Source: Periplaneta americana (taxonomy: Eukaryota > Arthropoda > Insecta > Blattodea > Blattidae). Taken from it: a stretch of 64,000 bases of DNA. The position numbers were made by a program, and so were the translations under genes. Under the pieces are notes generated by a model that saw only the letters and a list, made by a program, of their open reading frames with translations, did no database searches and was not told the DNA's origin. Positions within the stretch are counted from its first letter, which is position 1; each line of letters starts with the position of its first letter. The stretch is taken from contig NW_027185502.1 of NCBI RefSeq assembly GCF_040183065.1, positions 3,461,501 through 3,525,500 on the forward strand, given 5' to 3'. This document shows, in pieces, positions 33,980 to 44,085 of the stretch.

Positions 33980-36606
33980 GCACTTTAATTTATTGTTCAC
34001 TACACTTATTGTATTCCACAGAACTTACATTAGCACTGAAGCTTGAAGATGTAGAGCAACTCAAGAGTTACACAAATTTTTGGAGAGGTGAGCTGAGGCC
34101 GAGGATTCATCATAGATTATCTGAAATTTGCTTTAAGGTTGGCAAAAAAAAAAAATAATAATAACTGGAAAAGGGGGGGGGATAAAAACCAACCAGGTAA
34201 TCAGTCCAAGCCCGAGCGCAACTCGAAGGGGGGGGGGGGGGAGATAAAAACCAACCAGGCAATCATTCCAAGCCCGAGCACAACTCGAGGGGGGGGGGGG
34301 ATAAAAACCAACCAGGCAATCATTCCAAGCCCGAGCACAACTCGAAGGGGGGGGGGGATAAAAACCAACCAGGCAATCATTCCAAGCCCGAGCACAACTC
34401 GAAGGGGTGGGGGGGGATAAAAACCAACCAGGCAATCATTCCAAGCCCGAGCACAACTCGAAGGGGGGGGGGGATAAAAACCAACCAGGCAATCATTCCA
34501 AGCCCGAGCACAACTCGAAGGGGGGGGGGGGGATAAAAACCAACCAGGCAATCATTCCAAGCCCGAGCACAACTCGAAGGGGGGGGGGGATAAAAACCAA
34601 CCAGGCAATCATTCCAAGCCCGAGCGCAACTCGAAGGGGGGGGGATAAAAACCAACCAGGCAATCATTCCAAGCCCGAGCACAACTCGAAGGGGGGGGGG
34701 GATAAAAACCAACCAGGCAATCAGTCCAAGCCCGAGCGCAACTCGAAGGGGGGGGGGGGATAAAAACCAACCAGGCAATCATTCCAAGCCCGAGCACAAC
34801 TCGAAGGGGGGGGATAAAAACCAACCAGGCAATCATTCCAAGCCCGAGCGCAACTCGAAGGGGGGGGGGGATAAAAACCAACCAGGCAATCAGTCCAAGC
34901 CCGAGCGCAACTCGAAGGGGGGGGGATAAAAACCAACCAGGCAATCAGTCCAAGCCCGAGCGCAACTCGAAGGGGGGGATAAAAACCAACCAGGCAATCA
35001 GTCCAAGCCCGAGCGCAACTCGAAGGGGGAGGGATAAAAACCAACCAGGCAATCAGTCCAAGCCCGAGCGCAACTCGAAGGGGGGGATAAAAACCAACCA
35101 GGCAATCAGTCCAAGCCCGAGCGCAACTCGAAGGGGGGGATAAAAACCAACCAGGCAATCAGTCCAAGCCCGAGCGCAACTCGAAGGGGGGGATAAAAAC
35201 CAACCAGGCAATCAGTCCAAGCCCGAGCGCAACTCGAAGGGGGGGGGATAAAAACCAACCAGGCAATCAGTCCAAGCCCGAGCGCAACTCGAAGGGGGGG
35301 GATAAAAACCAACCAGGCAATCAGTCCAAGCCCGAGCGCAACTCGAGGGGGGGGGATAAAAACCAACCAGGCAATCAGTCCAAGCCCGAGCGCAACTCGA
35401 AGGGGGGGGATAAAAACCAACCAAGCAATCAGTCCAAGCCCGAGCACAACTCGAAGGGGGGGGGATAAAATCCAACCAGGCAATCATTCCAAGCCCGAGC
35501 GCAACTCGAAGGGGGGGGGATAAAAACCAACCAGGCAATCAGTCCAAGCCCGAGCGCAACTCGAAGGGGGGGGGGATAAAACCAACCAGGCAATCAGTCC
35601 AAGCCCGAGCGCAACTCGAAGGGGGGGGGGATAAAAACCAACCAGGCAATCATTCCAAGCCCGAGCGTAACTCGAAGGGGAGGGGATAAAAACCAACCAG
35701 GCAATCAGTCCAAGCCCGAGCGCAACTCGAAGGGGGGGGGATAAAAACCAACCAGGCAATCAGTCCAAGCCCGAGCGCAACTCGAAGGGGGGGGATAAAA
35801 ACCAACCAGGCAATCATTCCAAGCCCGAGCGCAACTCGAAGGGGGGGGGGGGATAATAACCAACCAGGCAATCAGTCCAAGCCCGAGCGCAACTCGAAGG
35901 GGGGGGGATAAAAACCAACCAGGCAATCAGTCCAAGCCCGAGCGCAACTCGAAGGAGGGGGATAAAAACCAACCAGGCAATCATTCCAAGCCCGAGCGCA
36001 ACTCGAAGGGGTGGGATAATAACCAACCAGGCAATCAGTCCAAGCCCGAGCGCAACTCGAAGGGGGGGGGGATAAAAACCAACCAGGCAATCAGTCCAAG
36101 CCCGAGCGCAACTCGAAGGAGGGGGATAAAAACCAACCAGGCAATCATTCCAAGCCCGAGCGCAACTCGAAGGGGGGGGGATAAAAACCAACCAGGCAAT
36201 CAGTCCAAGCCCGAGCGCAACTCGAAGGGGGGGGGGATAAAAACCAACCAGGCAATCAGTCCAAGCCCGAGCGCAACTCGAGGGGGGGGATAAAAACCAA
36301 CCAGGCAATCATTCCAAGCCCAAGCGCAACTCGAAGGGGGGGGGGATAAAAACCAACCAGGCAATCAGTCCAAGCCCGAGCGCAACTCGAGGGGGGGGAT
36401 AAAAACCAACCAGGCAATCATTCCAAGCCCGAGCGCAACTCGAAGGGGGGGGGGGGGGATAAAAACCAACCAGGCAATCAGTCCAAGCCCGAGCGCAACT
36501 CGAAGGGGGGGGGGGATAAAAACCAACCAGGCAATCAGTCCAAGCCCGAGCGCAACTCCAGATCAGGAGACAAGCGAGACTACCGACTGAGCTAGAGTGT
36601 GGGCTC
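33980..36606 (-). repeat. SINE-B copy 2 expanded by an internal minisatellite
   Basis: The minus-strand head lies at 36606-36547 (ctctagctcagtcggtagtc ... ctgatctggagttgcgctcg). The tail lies at about 34150-33985 (aaagcaaatttcagataatc, gaatcctcggcctcagctc, tgctctacatcttcaagctt, then acaataaattaaag). Between them the middle of the SINE is repeated about 43 times (34180-36560). Without the array it would be an ordinary SINE of a few hundred bases. Confidence 0.8.
34180..36560 (-). repeat. G/C-run minisatellite, about 43 units of 53-59 bp
   Basis: On the plus strand each unit is ATAAAAACCAACCAGGCAAT-CA(G/T)TCCAAGCCCGAGC(G/A)CAACTCGAA and a run of 6-14 G. Length varies almost only in the G run. 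Variants with CATTCC and GAGCAC cluster toward low coordinates, and CAGTCC/GAGCGC dominates the rest. The complement (GAGTTGCGCTCGGGCTTGGA then CTGATTGCCTGGTTGG) is SINE-B sequence. The long proline- and Ser-Cys-Ala-Arg-rich open frames across it are a by-product of the repeat. Confidence 0.97.
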
Positions 36607-38668
36607 TATAGAAGTTACAATACATAACAAACAGATTAATTTGATTTACATGCAGATAAAATTCATCACTTGAGTTACAAACAAATATACAATGCAGTGA
36701 TATGCAATGCACTACACAAATGCCTTACTATTAAATATTTTATCCATAACTGGTATCAAAACTGGTCTTAATTTTATTGCTTTTAGCAACCTAAACTACG
36801 GCTTTTTTCACAACACTGAATTAAAAACTTTTTCACATTAGCAACCATAAAATCCATACATTCATTCATTTATAACTTGTTCACAAACAACACGTGACAA
36901 AGAAAAGGCGTGCAATTTAAAATTGAATTTAGATACCAGTAATGGATAAAATATTGTATAGCACACGAGAGTGAACAGATTTTATGCACTCATGGAAATT
37001 ATCGCCCAAGGCATAAAATCCAATTTTACACTCTTATACTATAAATTGCTATTAAATCAATGAAGGAAACATGCGTTAACCTAACTTATGCTGAACTCTC
37101 CAAATAAATAAAGTAATTACAATCTTATTATCATATTCCATATGCAATTCCTTACCTTATTAATTATGATTTGTCAGGCATAATGTTCAAACAATATCTG
37201 ATATATCTGCTCCAAAATGGTAAATGTTAAATTTAAAAATGGTTAAGGGTCTTAAAACTCTACTGCTTGTCTATTCCTCTTGTGTAACATAGTCTCTGTT
37301 GAAATATTCTTTAAATCTTGTCTCTAATTTCTTGTGAGCAACGACTTGAGGCATTCACATTTGTTTCTGTGTTGCTCTGTATCTCACTGGTTGGGTTCAC
37401 AAAGGCAAACGTTCATCACACACTTCCCCATCTCTGTCCAATATCATGTTATCTAGAACACAGGTAGCCTTTTTATTATTTTGTCTACATTCTCAGGTTT
37501 AACTGATATAGGTGTATGAAAAATTCTAAATTTGGAAGCCAATAGCCCAAAGGCACACTACACTGCTTCTTGCATGTGACAATCGAAAGTTGAATATTCT
37601 CTTGTCAGGAGTGAGGCCCCGCTTGGATACGGTTTCATTAGATCAGGCAGTAATCTAAATGCCACTATCGCGTGAGGCGTAGTTGGTCCTCCAGTGTGCA
37701 GTGGCTTATCATCTGGAAAGCCTATCTGTTTATTAATTATTTTCTGCCCAAATGCAGAACTTGCAAATACCCCACCATCACTGTTCCTCCCAAATGATCC
37801 AACGTCAATGACAATGAAATGTAGATCTGCAGACACAAGTGCCATGAGGATAATGGATGTATACATCTTGTAGTTAAAATATAAAGATCCACTTTTGCAT
37901 CCTCACATGCTTCCCATCTAATGCACCCACACAATTACGAAACTGTTTCTTTGTTTCAAATTTGTGTGCAATGGTAGCCCAGTCTTCTTTATTTGGGAAT
38001 GCCAAGAATTTCGGCTACAGTGATGAATAGATGGCATCACATATTTCAGGGATAAATCCACTGATAGTATTATGTGCCATCCTAAATCTGTACGATGCAG
38101 ACATGTAAGTCACCAGTAGCCAGGAACCTTTAAAATAAATACGTTCAATGTTAATTGTGGCGCATTAAAAGTGAGGAATTAACATTAAGATAGATTGATA
38201 AGAGATGTGTACATGTACTTAATTGGGTCAGTTAAGTTTTAAGCACTGCAGAATATTCTCTTGATTCTGTTCTCTGGTCCAGGTGAATGTATTTGAATAC
38301 CGAATACATGTATTAAGTCGAATTTTAGCTTGAACAGAATGAAGGTAAGTCTTCTCTTGAATTTGTACTGCTAACTGTTTACTAATTGAATCATGAATTG
38401 CAGAATAAATTTTTTAGGAGATACAAAAAAACTGATTATCTTCAAAAGCGTTTAGTATTTTGAAGTGATTATTTTTTATTAAAGCATAATAATAAATTCT
38501 AGTGTATGACATACATGAACTTCAATTTTTTTCTTTACTATTTTCTGGTAAAAAATGTGAATTGCCTGAACATATGGGGTTTCAGCAATTCACTACCAAT
38601 AACAATCATTTTATTTCTTGAAAACAATTTTTAGGTGAAGAAGACAGAGAAGGCCATTTTTTTATTAT

Positions 38669-38670
<2 letters not shown>

Positions 38671-38712
<42 letters not shown>
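38671..38712. repeat. (TA)n microsatellite
   Basis: About 20 uninterrupted TA units in the Harbinger transposase intron, beside the LINE fragment at 38755-38970. Confidence 0.95.
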
Positions 38713-38714
<2 letters not shown>

Positions 38715-38754
38715 CCAAGACATTGAAAAAAGTACACAAACATACTAAATTGTG

Positions 38755-38970
38755 TCGATACATACTTACTTATGGCTTTTAAGGAACCCAGAGGTTCATT
38801 GCCACCCGTCACATAAGCCCACCATCGGTCCCTATCCTGAACAAGATTAATCCAGTCCCTACCATCATATCCCACCTCCCTCAAATCCATTTTAATATTA
38901 TCCTCCCATCTACATCTCGGCCTCCCCAAAGGTCTTATTCCCTCAGGCCTCCCAACTAACACTAACAAAT
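38755..38970 (-). pseudogene. LINE ORF2 C-terminal fragment (copy 2)
   Basis: The minus strand reads LVGRPEGIRPLGRPRCRWED, NIKMDLREVGYDGRDWINL and DRDRWWAYVTGG, then a frameshift before NEPLGSLKAISKYVS. Same family as 16935-17130, and better preserved. Confidence 0.8.
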
Positions 38971-39157
38971 TGTGTGAATAGCACATGTAATTCTTCAAAT
39001 TCCTGTAAACCTATAAAAAAGAAAGAAAAGCAAACTGACTTTTTATTAATTACCGGTACAAAAAAAATTCAACATGTCCTAAACTGGCGGCCTTACTGCA
39101 ATGCACTGTGACTTATTGCCACTGTGAAATGCACACTGAGCACTGGACGTGTGGGGT

Positions 39158-41306
39158 CAGAGCCTTCTTTAGTTACCAGCTGGGGCATGGCTAGGTTTGG
39201 CAACGCAGAGTGGAGTGGAGTGGATTTTAGAGTGATATTGTGTTTGCTCATTGCTTTTGTTATACATAACGCGTATTTTTTCAATATTACTTCACGCACA
39301 AAGGTAAGATCAAGATTCAGAATAGTGATGTAAATTATTACGGGTTCGAAAATAGTGTTTTATTGCAATCAATTAGCTATACTTCAGAATACGGCGTGAG
39401 TAGGCTACTTACATACAAAGGCTGCCACTTAAAATAATTACAAAAAAAAACATGTTTTTGATAGTACGAAGGTAAATAAATAAATAAAAAAGATATTCCT
39501 TGCACCGAAAATAATAAATCAATAATGCAATAAAGACGTAAGTTCCTACGCAGTATTCTTAAGTTCCTTTCAGTTAACAAATTTGTGGCTAGCAAATTGA
39601 CAATGTTTTGCGACTTAATAGTGTTTCATCTGTGAAAGGTTTAGGATATATTTTAATATTATCTTATGCGATTATCTATCGTGTTTTTCTACAAATATTT
39701 CAGATGCCTAGAAAGTGCTGTGTGCCTATTTGTCGTAGCAACTACAATACCAAAACAGATGGTTATGTCACTACATTTAGATTTCCTGTTGATCCTGAAC
39801 AAAGGCAGAAGTGGGTTAGAAATATAAAAAGAGGCAATTGGGAACCCCAGAAAGATTCTGTAGTATGCATAAAACATTTTTCAAATGACAGTTTTTCTAA
39901 AGGTGATACATTGTGTGATTCCAAAGGAAATGTTCTTTTTGTACCTCCTAACAGAAAATAGGTATTTGCAAAGAAACTCAGCTGAGCGACTTTATTGATA
40001 CACAGCAGGCGAGATCCTACAACTCTCCCTTGAACAACATTTCTGCCGGACTACAAACCACAAGTAAGACTATAAAAATGCAGTTTATAAAATATTTAAT
40101 GTCTACAAGAATAGTCAATCACTTTCTGTCATTATTAATAACAGTAAAAATTGTCAAAGACTGCAGCCATATTATTTTCATTTACTGTCTTGTTTTTATC
40201 GCCAGCCACTTAAAATAAAAAAAAAAAATAAAATAAAAACATACTTGTTTTTTTATTGATGGTACAAGGGAAAATAAATAAATACTTAAAGAAATGTTAC
40301 TTGTACCAAAAATAAATAAAATAATGACGTACTTTCGCAATACCCTATTCCAATCAATTAACCATTATGTGCCTAGTAAATTGACAATGTTTTGCCGCTT
40401 AATGTTGTTTCACCTCTGACATGAAAGGTGTAGGATATCATATGCATTTTAATTTCATGTGATTATGTCGTGCTTTTCTATAAATATTTCAGATGTCCAG
40501 GAAGCCAGTTTTAGTTTGAACCTGGCCAATCACCATAACAATACTGTTATCCTAAATTATTTGTTAGATGAATGTAGAGTATCCAACGCCCACTGAACGA
40601 ATATTTCACTTTTATCACTGCCAATGTTGCGCTATAATTGTATATGCAAGATAGGCTATAACAAAAACCTAAACTAACTAAACCTAACCTGTCAAAGCAA
40701 CAAGTTATACTAAATATGTGTAAAATTGGCCTATGTCTTTATAGTGGGTGGGACATAAGTAACATTGACCAAACCGACAAAGTGATTATATGCATCTACA
40801 AATTATAGATAGTTCTGACGTATAGCAGGCATTCCGAATCTTCAACAAAACTGCAACATTTATGGGATCACAAAACAGCTGTTTACAATGACTTCGAAAA
40901 CCAACGGCGTAACTTTATTGATATAGCAGACGAGACCCAACAATTTGACTAGAATTCTGATACACACAAACCACAAATAAGAATATAAAAATGTGGTTAT
41001 TTAATAGAATAGTCAATTACTTTGTCATCCATAACCGTAAAAATTCCCAAAGACTGCAACCATTTTATTTTCATTTATTGTCTTGTTTTTTATCACCAAC
41101 ACGCATTTAGTTTATAATACATCAACAATTAACGTTTGGTACGACCGTAAACCTAATTCCATCGACACACACTTATATTGTAACATTAATTTACATTGAA
41201 AATCGGCATTAGCACAAACACGTGTACTGTACGGTCGGCCTCCGGGTGACAGTTAATTATAGTGTTGCCGACGTATGGCCCCGGCTTGTAACTAAAGAAG
41301 GCTCTG
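39158..41306 (+). mobile_element. 2.15-kb TIR element carrying a THAP exon and an internal tandem duplication
   Basis: The ends are identical over 19 bp: CAGAGCCTTCTTTAGTTAC and its complement at 41288-41306. Similarity continues inward (GGGGC ... GGCAAC). The flanks GTGGGGT and GTGGTGT match at six of seven bases, which may be a 7-8 bp duplication. Inside, 39590-40210 and 40378-41105 are diverged tandem copies; only the first keeps the THAP coding sequence. P-like or hAT-like origin is possible, and no transposase catalytic domain is visible. It lies in the Harbinger transposase intron. Confidence 0.75.
39704..39961 (+). CDS. THAP-type zinc finger protein (possibly one exon)
   Basis: Eighty-five residues from ATG 39704, right after a plausible acceptor (ACAAATATTTCAG). 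The THAP signature is complete: MPRKCCVPICRSN (C-x4-C), TFRFP, KWVRNIKR (Trp), VVCIKHF (C-x2-H), and FVPPN near the AVPTIF position. THAP domains are C2CH DNA-binding modules found in P-element-type transposases and host regulators. The stop is followed by AG|GTATTT, so the real protein might splice onward. No frameshift is seen over the domain. A downstream duplicate at about 40493 begins MSRKPVLV and stops at once. Confidence 0.8.
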   Translation: MPRKCCVPICRSNYNTKTDGYVTTFRFPVDPEQRQKWVRNIKRGNWEPQKDSVVCIKHFSNDSFSKGDTLCDSKGNVLFVPPNRK

Positions 41307-41984
41307 GTGGTGTTCCTTCACCCCTCAAAGGCCTATGTATGAATATTACAACTATATGAATAACTGAATTTGAGGAAAACTATGACTTGTTGGCTTTCTG
41401 CAGTTCACGATTCAATTTATAACAAAGAATAAATGCACAGTGTATTAAAATATAGAAAACCGAAGGTGCTTATAAAGTAATTCGTCCTGGGCAATTTATT
41501 TTAATGCATTAAGAATAGACTTAAGTTATTTCTTAAATTTTCTGTGGAACAAATAACAGCAACCATGAGTATTTCTATTACTTAAAGCAAAACCGTCAAG
41601 AGTACATGGACACATCTCATATCAATTTATCAATATTAGTGTAAATAAATATGTCCATTGTTAATTATTGTGCATTAACAGTTGCGGTAGTTATTGATAC
41701 TAATGAACTGTTATATATTTCGTTGCTGTATTATTTGAAATTGCTATTCCATATATCAAACTGCACTCAATGTATATAAGGTTATTTAGGTCTTTGATAG
41801 GTTAGAGTGTAGTTTAGGTTAGTTTAATTTAGTCTTAATTTGTCCGAATTTATTTACAACATACGTCATACAGCCTAATGCTACGAAATTTATTACTAAC
41901 TTATTACTTTCCACAAAAGGGCATGAATACTTTTCGTTATGTCAATACTGAATGTCACTTTCAAACCTCCAATTAAATGCTTAC
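41307..41984. other. Harbinger intron remainder
   Basis: No separate feature is recognised between the THAP element and exon 1 of the Harbinger transposase. Confidence 0.4.
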
Positions 41985-42319
41985 CTCAAAGTTACAGTCA
42001 GTCAGCCTTTCTTCAAAACTTATGCTTCTCCTAAAATTTGTGTGCCCAACATCTATTAGTGGCCTCACTTTCTCTATTATTTCCTTGTATGTATTAATGG
42101 ACAAACGATAATAATATTTAAACTTTTCTTCGTCATCCCACAACGAAGGTACAAGCTGGTGGAACTCTCCCAAGCTCTCACGTTTAAGAAATATTTCTCT
42201 TGTCCACTGCGATCGCCTACTTCTTCATTTTCTCTTCAATTCAAATATTCATGAATGAAAACAGTATCTTCACCTGAGCTGTCGCTATTCATTTTCTACT
42301 GTTCAAGTGTTTACGTTTG

Positions 42320-42340
42320 AACCGTTGCTTAGCAACGGTT
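42320..42340. promoter_or_regulatory. Perfect palindrome containing an X-box-like site
   Basis: Two 10-bp arms (AACCGTTGCT, AGCAACGGTT) around one T. The core GTTGCTTAGCAAC fits the RFX X-box pattern RYYNYY(N)RRNRAC. It lies 28 bp upstream of the Harbinger transposase ATG (minus strand) and 430 bp upstream of the MLH1-like ATG (plus strand). A regulatory role is a guess. Confidence 0.4.
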
Positions 42341-42769
42341 TGAACGATCTCTATTCTCTGTCGATCGATATTCAGTGTGACATGGAAAACAAATTCAGTC
42401 GATACCTCTACATGGCAGCCGGTTGCACTTTGTCGATCGATGCTCTATATATCTTCGAACATAATGCTCGAAGCTATATATGACTACAACAACGTCATTG
42501 TATATGACAGGGAAGGGCAATACATTTCGCATCAATTTTTTGTTTATCTCAATATTTGTTATCTGGAATTCAGTATGTGATACTTTAAGCAAAATAATAT
42601 AGAACATTTATTAATTTGAAATTTTCTGTAGGTATTTTACTTGAAAATGGGGACTTTTTGCGTAGCATTTGGAGACTTTCAGCATTATCGTGTTGGCAGC
42701 AGCGGTAGTGCGAAATATAATATGAATATGAATCAAATAAACAGAAATAAATTAATTTAATTTTATACA

Positions 42770-42879
42770 ATGAATCGACCGGCAGTAATTCGGAAATTAG
42801 ACGACACTGTTGTTAATCGGATAGCAGTAGGAGAAATTATACAGCGCCTCGCTAATGCATTGAAGGAAATGGAAAACAG
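42770..42879 (+). CDS. MLH1-like first exon (partial gene or pseudogene)
   Basis: The ATG at 42770 opens [20 protein letters not shown], then [16 protein letters not shown]. This matches the N-terminus of the mismatch-repair ATPase MLH1 ([32 protein letters not shown]). The piece ends in phase 2 after AAC AG, exactly where the animal MLH1 first exon ends as I recall it, before CAG|GCAAGT, a good GC-type donor. Oddities: Pro of QRP is Leu, AAGE is AVGE, and one residue is missing between the ATP-site Glu and Asn (EMEN for EM-x-EN). No exon 2 is seen in the window. It could be a genuine exon with a long intron or a decayed duplicate. Confidence 0.65.
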
Positions 42880-43019
42880 GCAAGTTTTTTTTTCTTTTAA
42901 CTTCACAGGTTATGTTGTTTTAAGGATATTATAATTACAATGTATATAGTTTACCAAAGGTGCACTAAAGTATATCCTTGCTACCACATTATATTTTTAA
43001 ATTTCAGTAAGAAGCCTAC

Positions 43020-43105
43020 TAGTGGGTTACTTTATGACGCTGTATCAACATCTCAGATTATTTAGCGTCTGAATGAAATGAAGGTGATAATGACGATGAA
43101 ATGAG
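43020..43105 (-). repeat. SINE-A tail fragment
   Basis: Contains gggttactttatgacgctgt and gcgtctgaatgaaatgaagg, the complement of the SINE-A 3' end. Confidence 0.7.
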
Positions 43106-43494
43106 GGGCGCGCTTCCAAACAGGGGCAGTGGCATTTCCCCTAAGGTTAGAGTCCATTTAGGTGTGTGTGTATTAATTGAAAAAAGATGTCACATAAACA
43201 TGCGTCCTATTTTCAATATTTTCTAGCCCCTAATTTTTTATTAATATACAAACACCTAAACTGAGGTCTAACCTTAGTGGAAATGCCGCTGCCCTGTTTG
43301 GAAGCGCGCCCGTTAGTTTTGAGTAAATGCAAGATAAACGTATCAAAGTCGTATGAAAACTCCGAATTACCAAGTATCATTAGCCTGCCTATGAGCCCTG
43401 CAGACTTTGCGCTTGAACTTAGAGATACCACAGTTCTATTGTTTGATAGAGGATTAAATAAAGATTACAGAACTACCTGTAACTGAAAATTCAA

Positions 43495-43665
43495 TTTTTG
43501 AGAGATAACGGCAGTATTATTCTAGGGATGCGATTTGCTCCTATTGGGTTGAGGAGAAAAAACCTCGACCAGATAACTTGCCCCGACCGGGATTCGAACC
43601 GGGCCACCTGATTTCGCGGTCAGATGCGCTAATCGTTATCCACACCGGCCAAGAGGCCTACTATC
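43495..43665 (-). repeat. SINE-A head, tRNA-Arg-like
   Basis: On the minus strand the tRNA-like head has an A-box region (tggataacgattagcgcatc) and a strong box B (GGTTCGAATCCC), with a D- and T-arm-like fold. It is followed by gcaagttatctggtcgaggt and ctcaacccaatagg, as in SINE-A. The anticodon position reads GCG, with C in place of U33, so it is not a working tRNA. Confidence 0.75.
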
Positions 43666-43849
43666 TAGCGTAAACAGTGCCACATGAGGCGCAGAAGTTA
43701 CATCTCTCCCCCTACATGTAGCTATATCATTTCAATTCCATTGTTTTCCACTTGTTAAAGGGAATCACAACACAAAAACATATTAGGCCTATATTTAGTT
43801 TGTCATATAGTTAGGTAAACTAGTGCTGAGGTATCAGTGGTTATTAAAG

Positions 43850-44085
43850 GAGAAAAATTCGCTCAGGCGCCAGGGATCGAACTCGGGTCCTTGGTTCTAC
43901 GTACCAAACGCTCTGACCACTAAGCTACGCCGAAGTTCAATCCACAGCACCGGATCGAATCGCCCTTCTCTAGTGTTTTTTCCGGTGCTGTGATTGAACT
44001 TGCGTAGCTTAGTAGTTACAGCACTTGGTACGTAGAACCAAGGACCCTGGTCCGATTCTCGGCGCCGCACAGTGGTCTAAAATCC
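43850..44085. repeat. SINE-D (tRNA-Tyr-like) foldback
   Basis: Two copies of a tRNA-like sequence face each other. The minus copy, about 43862-43945, has GGCGTAGCTTAGTGGTCAGA, an arm TTGGT-ACGTAGA-ACCAA with GTA in the anticodon position, and box B GTTCGATCCC. The plus copy is about 43998-44070. They are separated by ttcaatccacagcaccgg and its complement. A partial copy lies at 46960-46990, another at 60735-60845. Confidence 0.7.

Larger units (their letters stand above)
37397..42292 (-). pseudogene. Harbinger transposase (DDE_Tnp_4 type), two exons
   Basis: Exon 1 (42292-41985) opens with MNSDSSGED and, after a frameshift, reads RRSQWTREIFLKRESLGEFH, LVPSLWDDEEKF and SISFEERLT, ending at a GTAAGC donor. 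A 4-bp GACT duplication near the end disturbs the frame. Exon 2 starts at 38127 after TTTAAAG (FLATGD), then YRFRMAHNTISGFIPEICDA, NCVGALDGKHVRMQ (first catalytic Asp), FNYKMYTSIILMALVSAD, FIVIDVGSFGRNSDGGVF (second Asp), AFGLLASKFRIFHTPI and LDNMILDRDGEVCDERLPL. The remaining acidic residue of the family motif could not be placed. At least three frameshifts and several stops are present. The 3.9-kb intron has been loaded with a LINE fragment and a THAP element. Confidence 0.85.
31248..42386. mobile_element. Composite PIF/Harbinger element with convergent MADF and transposase genes
   Basis: The left end at 31248 (GGGGGCTGTCACACTGAAT then CGATCGA) follows TTA. The right end at about 42362-42384 is its near inverted copy (complement reads ATGTCACACTGAAT then ATCGATCGA). 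Harbinger elements target 3-bp T-x-A sites and usually carry two genes, a DDE transposase and a DNA-binding partner with a Myb/SANT/MADF fold. Both occur here, MADF on plus (31410-33690) and transposase on minus (42292-37397). Both are decayed. SINE-B copies, a minisatellite and a THAP element were inserted later. That both genes belong to one element is inferred from the matched ends. Confidence 0.65.

Noticed and set aside
34133-36308. Long overlapping minus-strand open frames rich in Pro and a Ser-Ser-Cys-Ala-Arg-Ala-Trp repeat
   Set aside because: They are translations of the minisatellite in all frames; G-run length changes shift frames between units, so no protein is conserved.
34180-36560. 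Regular spaced repeats suggestive of a CRISPR array
   Set aside because: Units are contiguous and nearly identical with no unique spacers; the sequence is eukaryotic and the unit is SINE-derived.
43560-43650. A functional tRNA-Arg gene
   Set aside because: Continues into a SINE-A body, and U33 of the anticodon loop is C; it is a SINE head.
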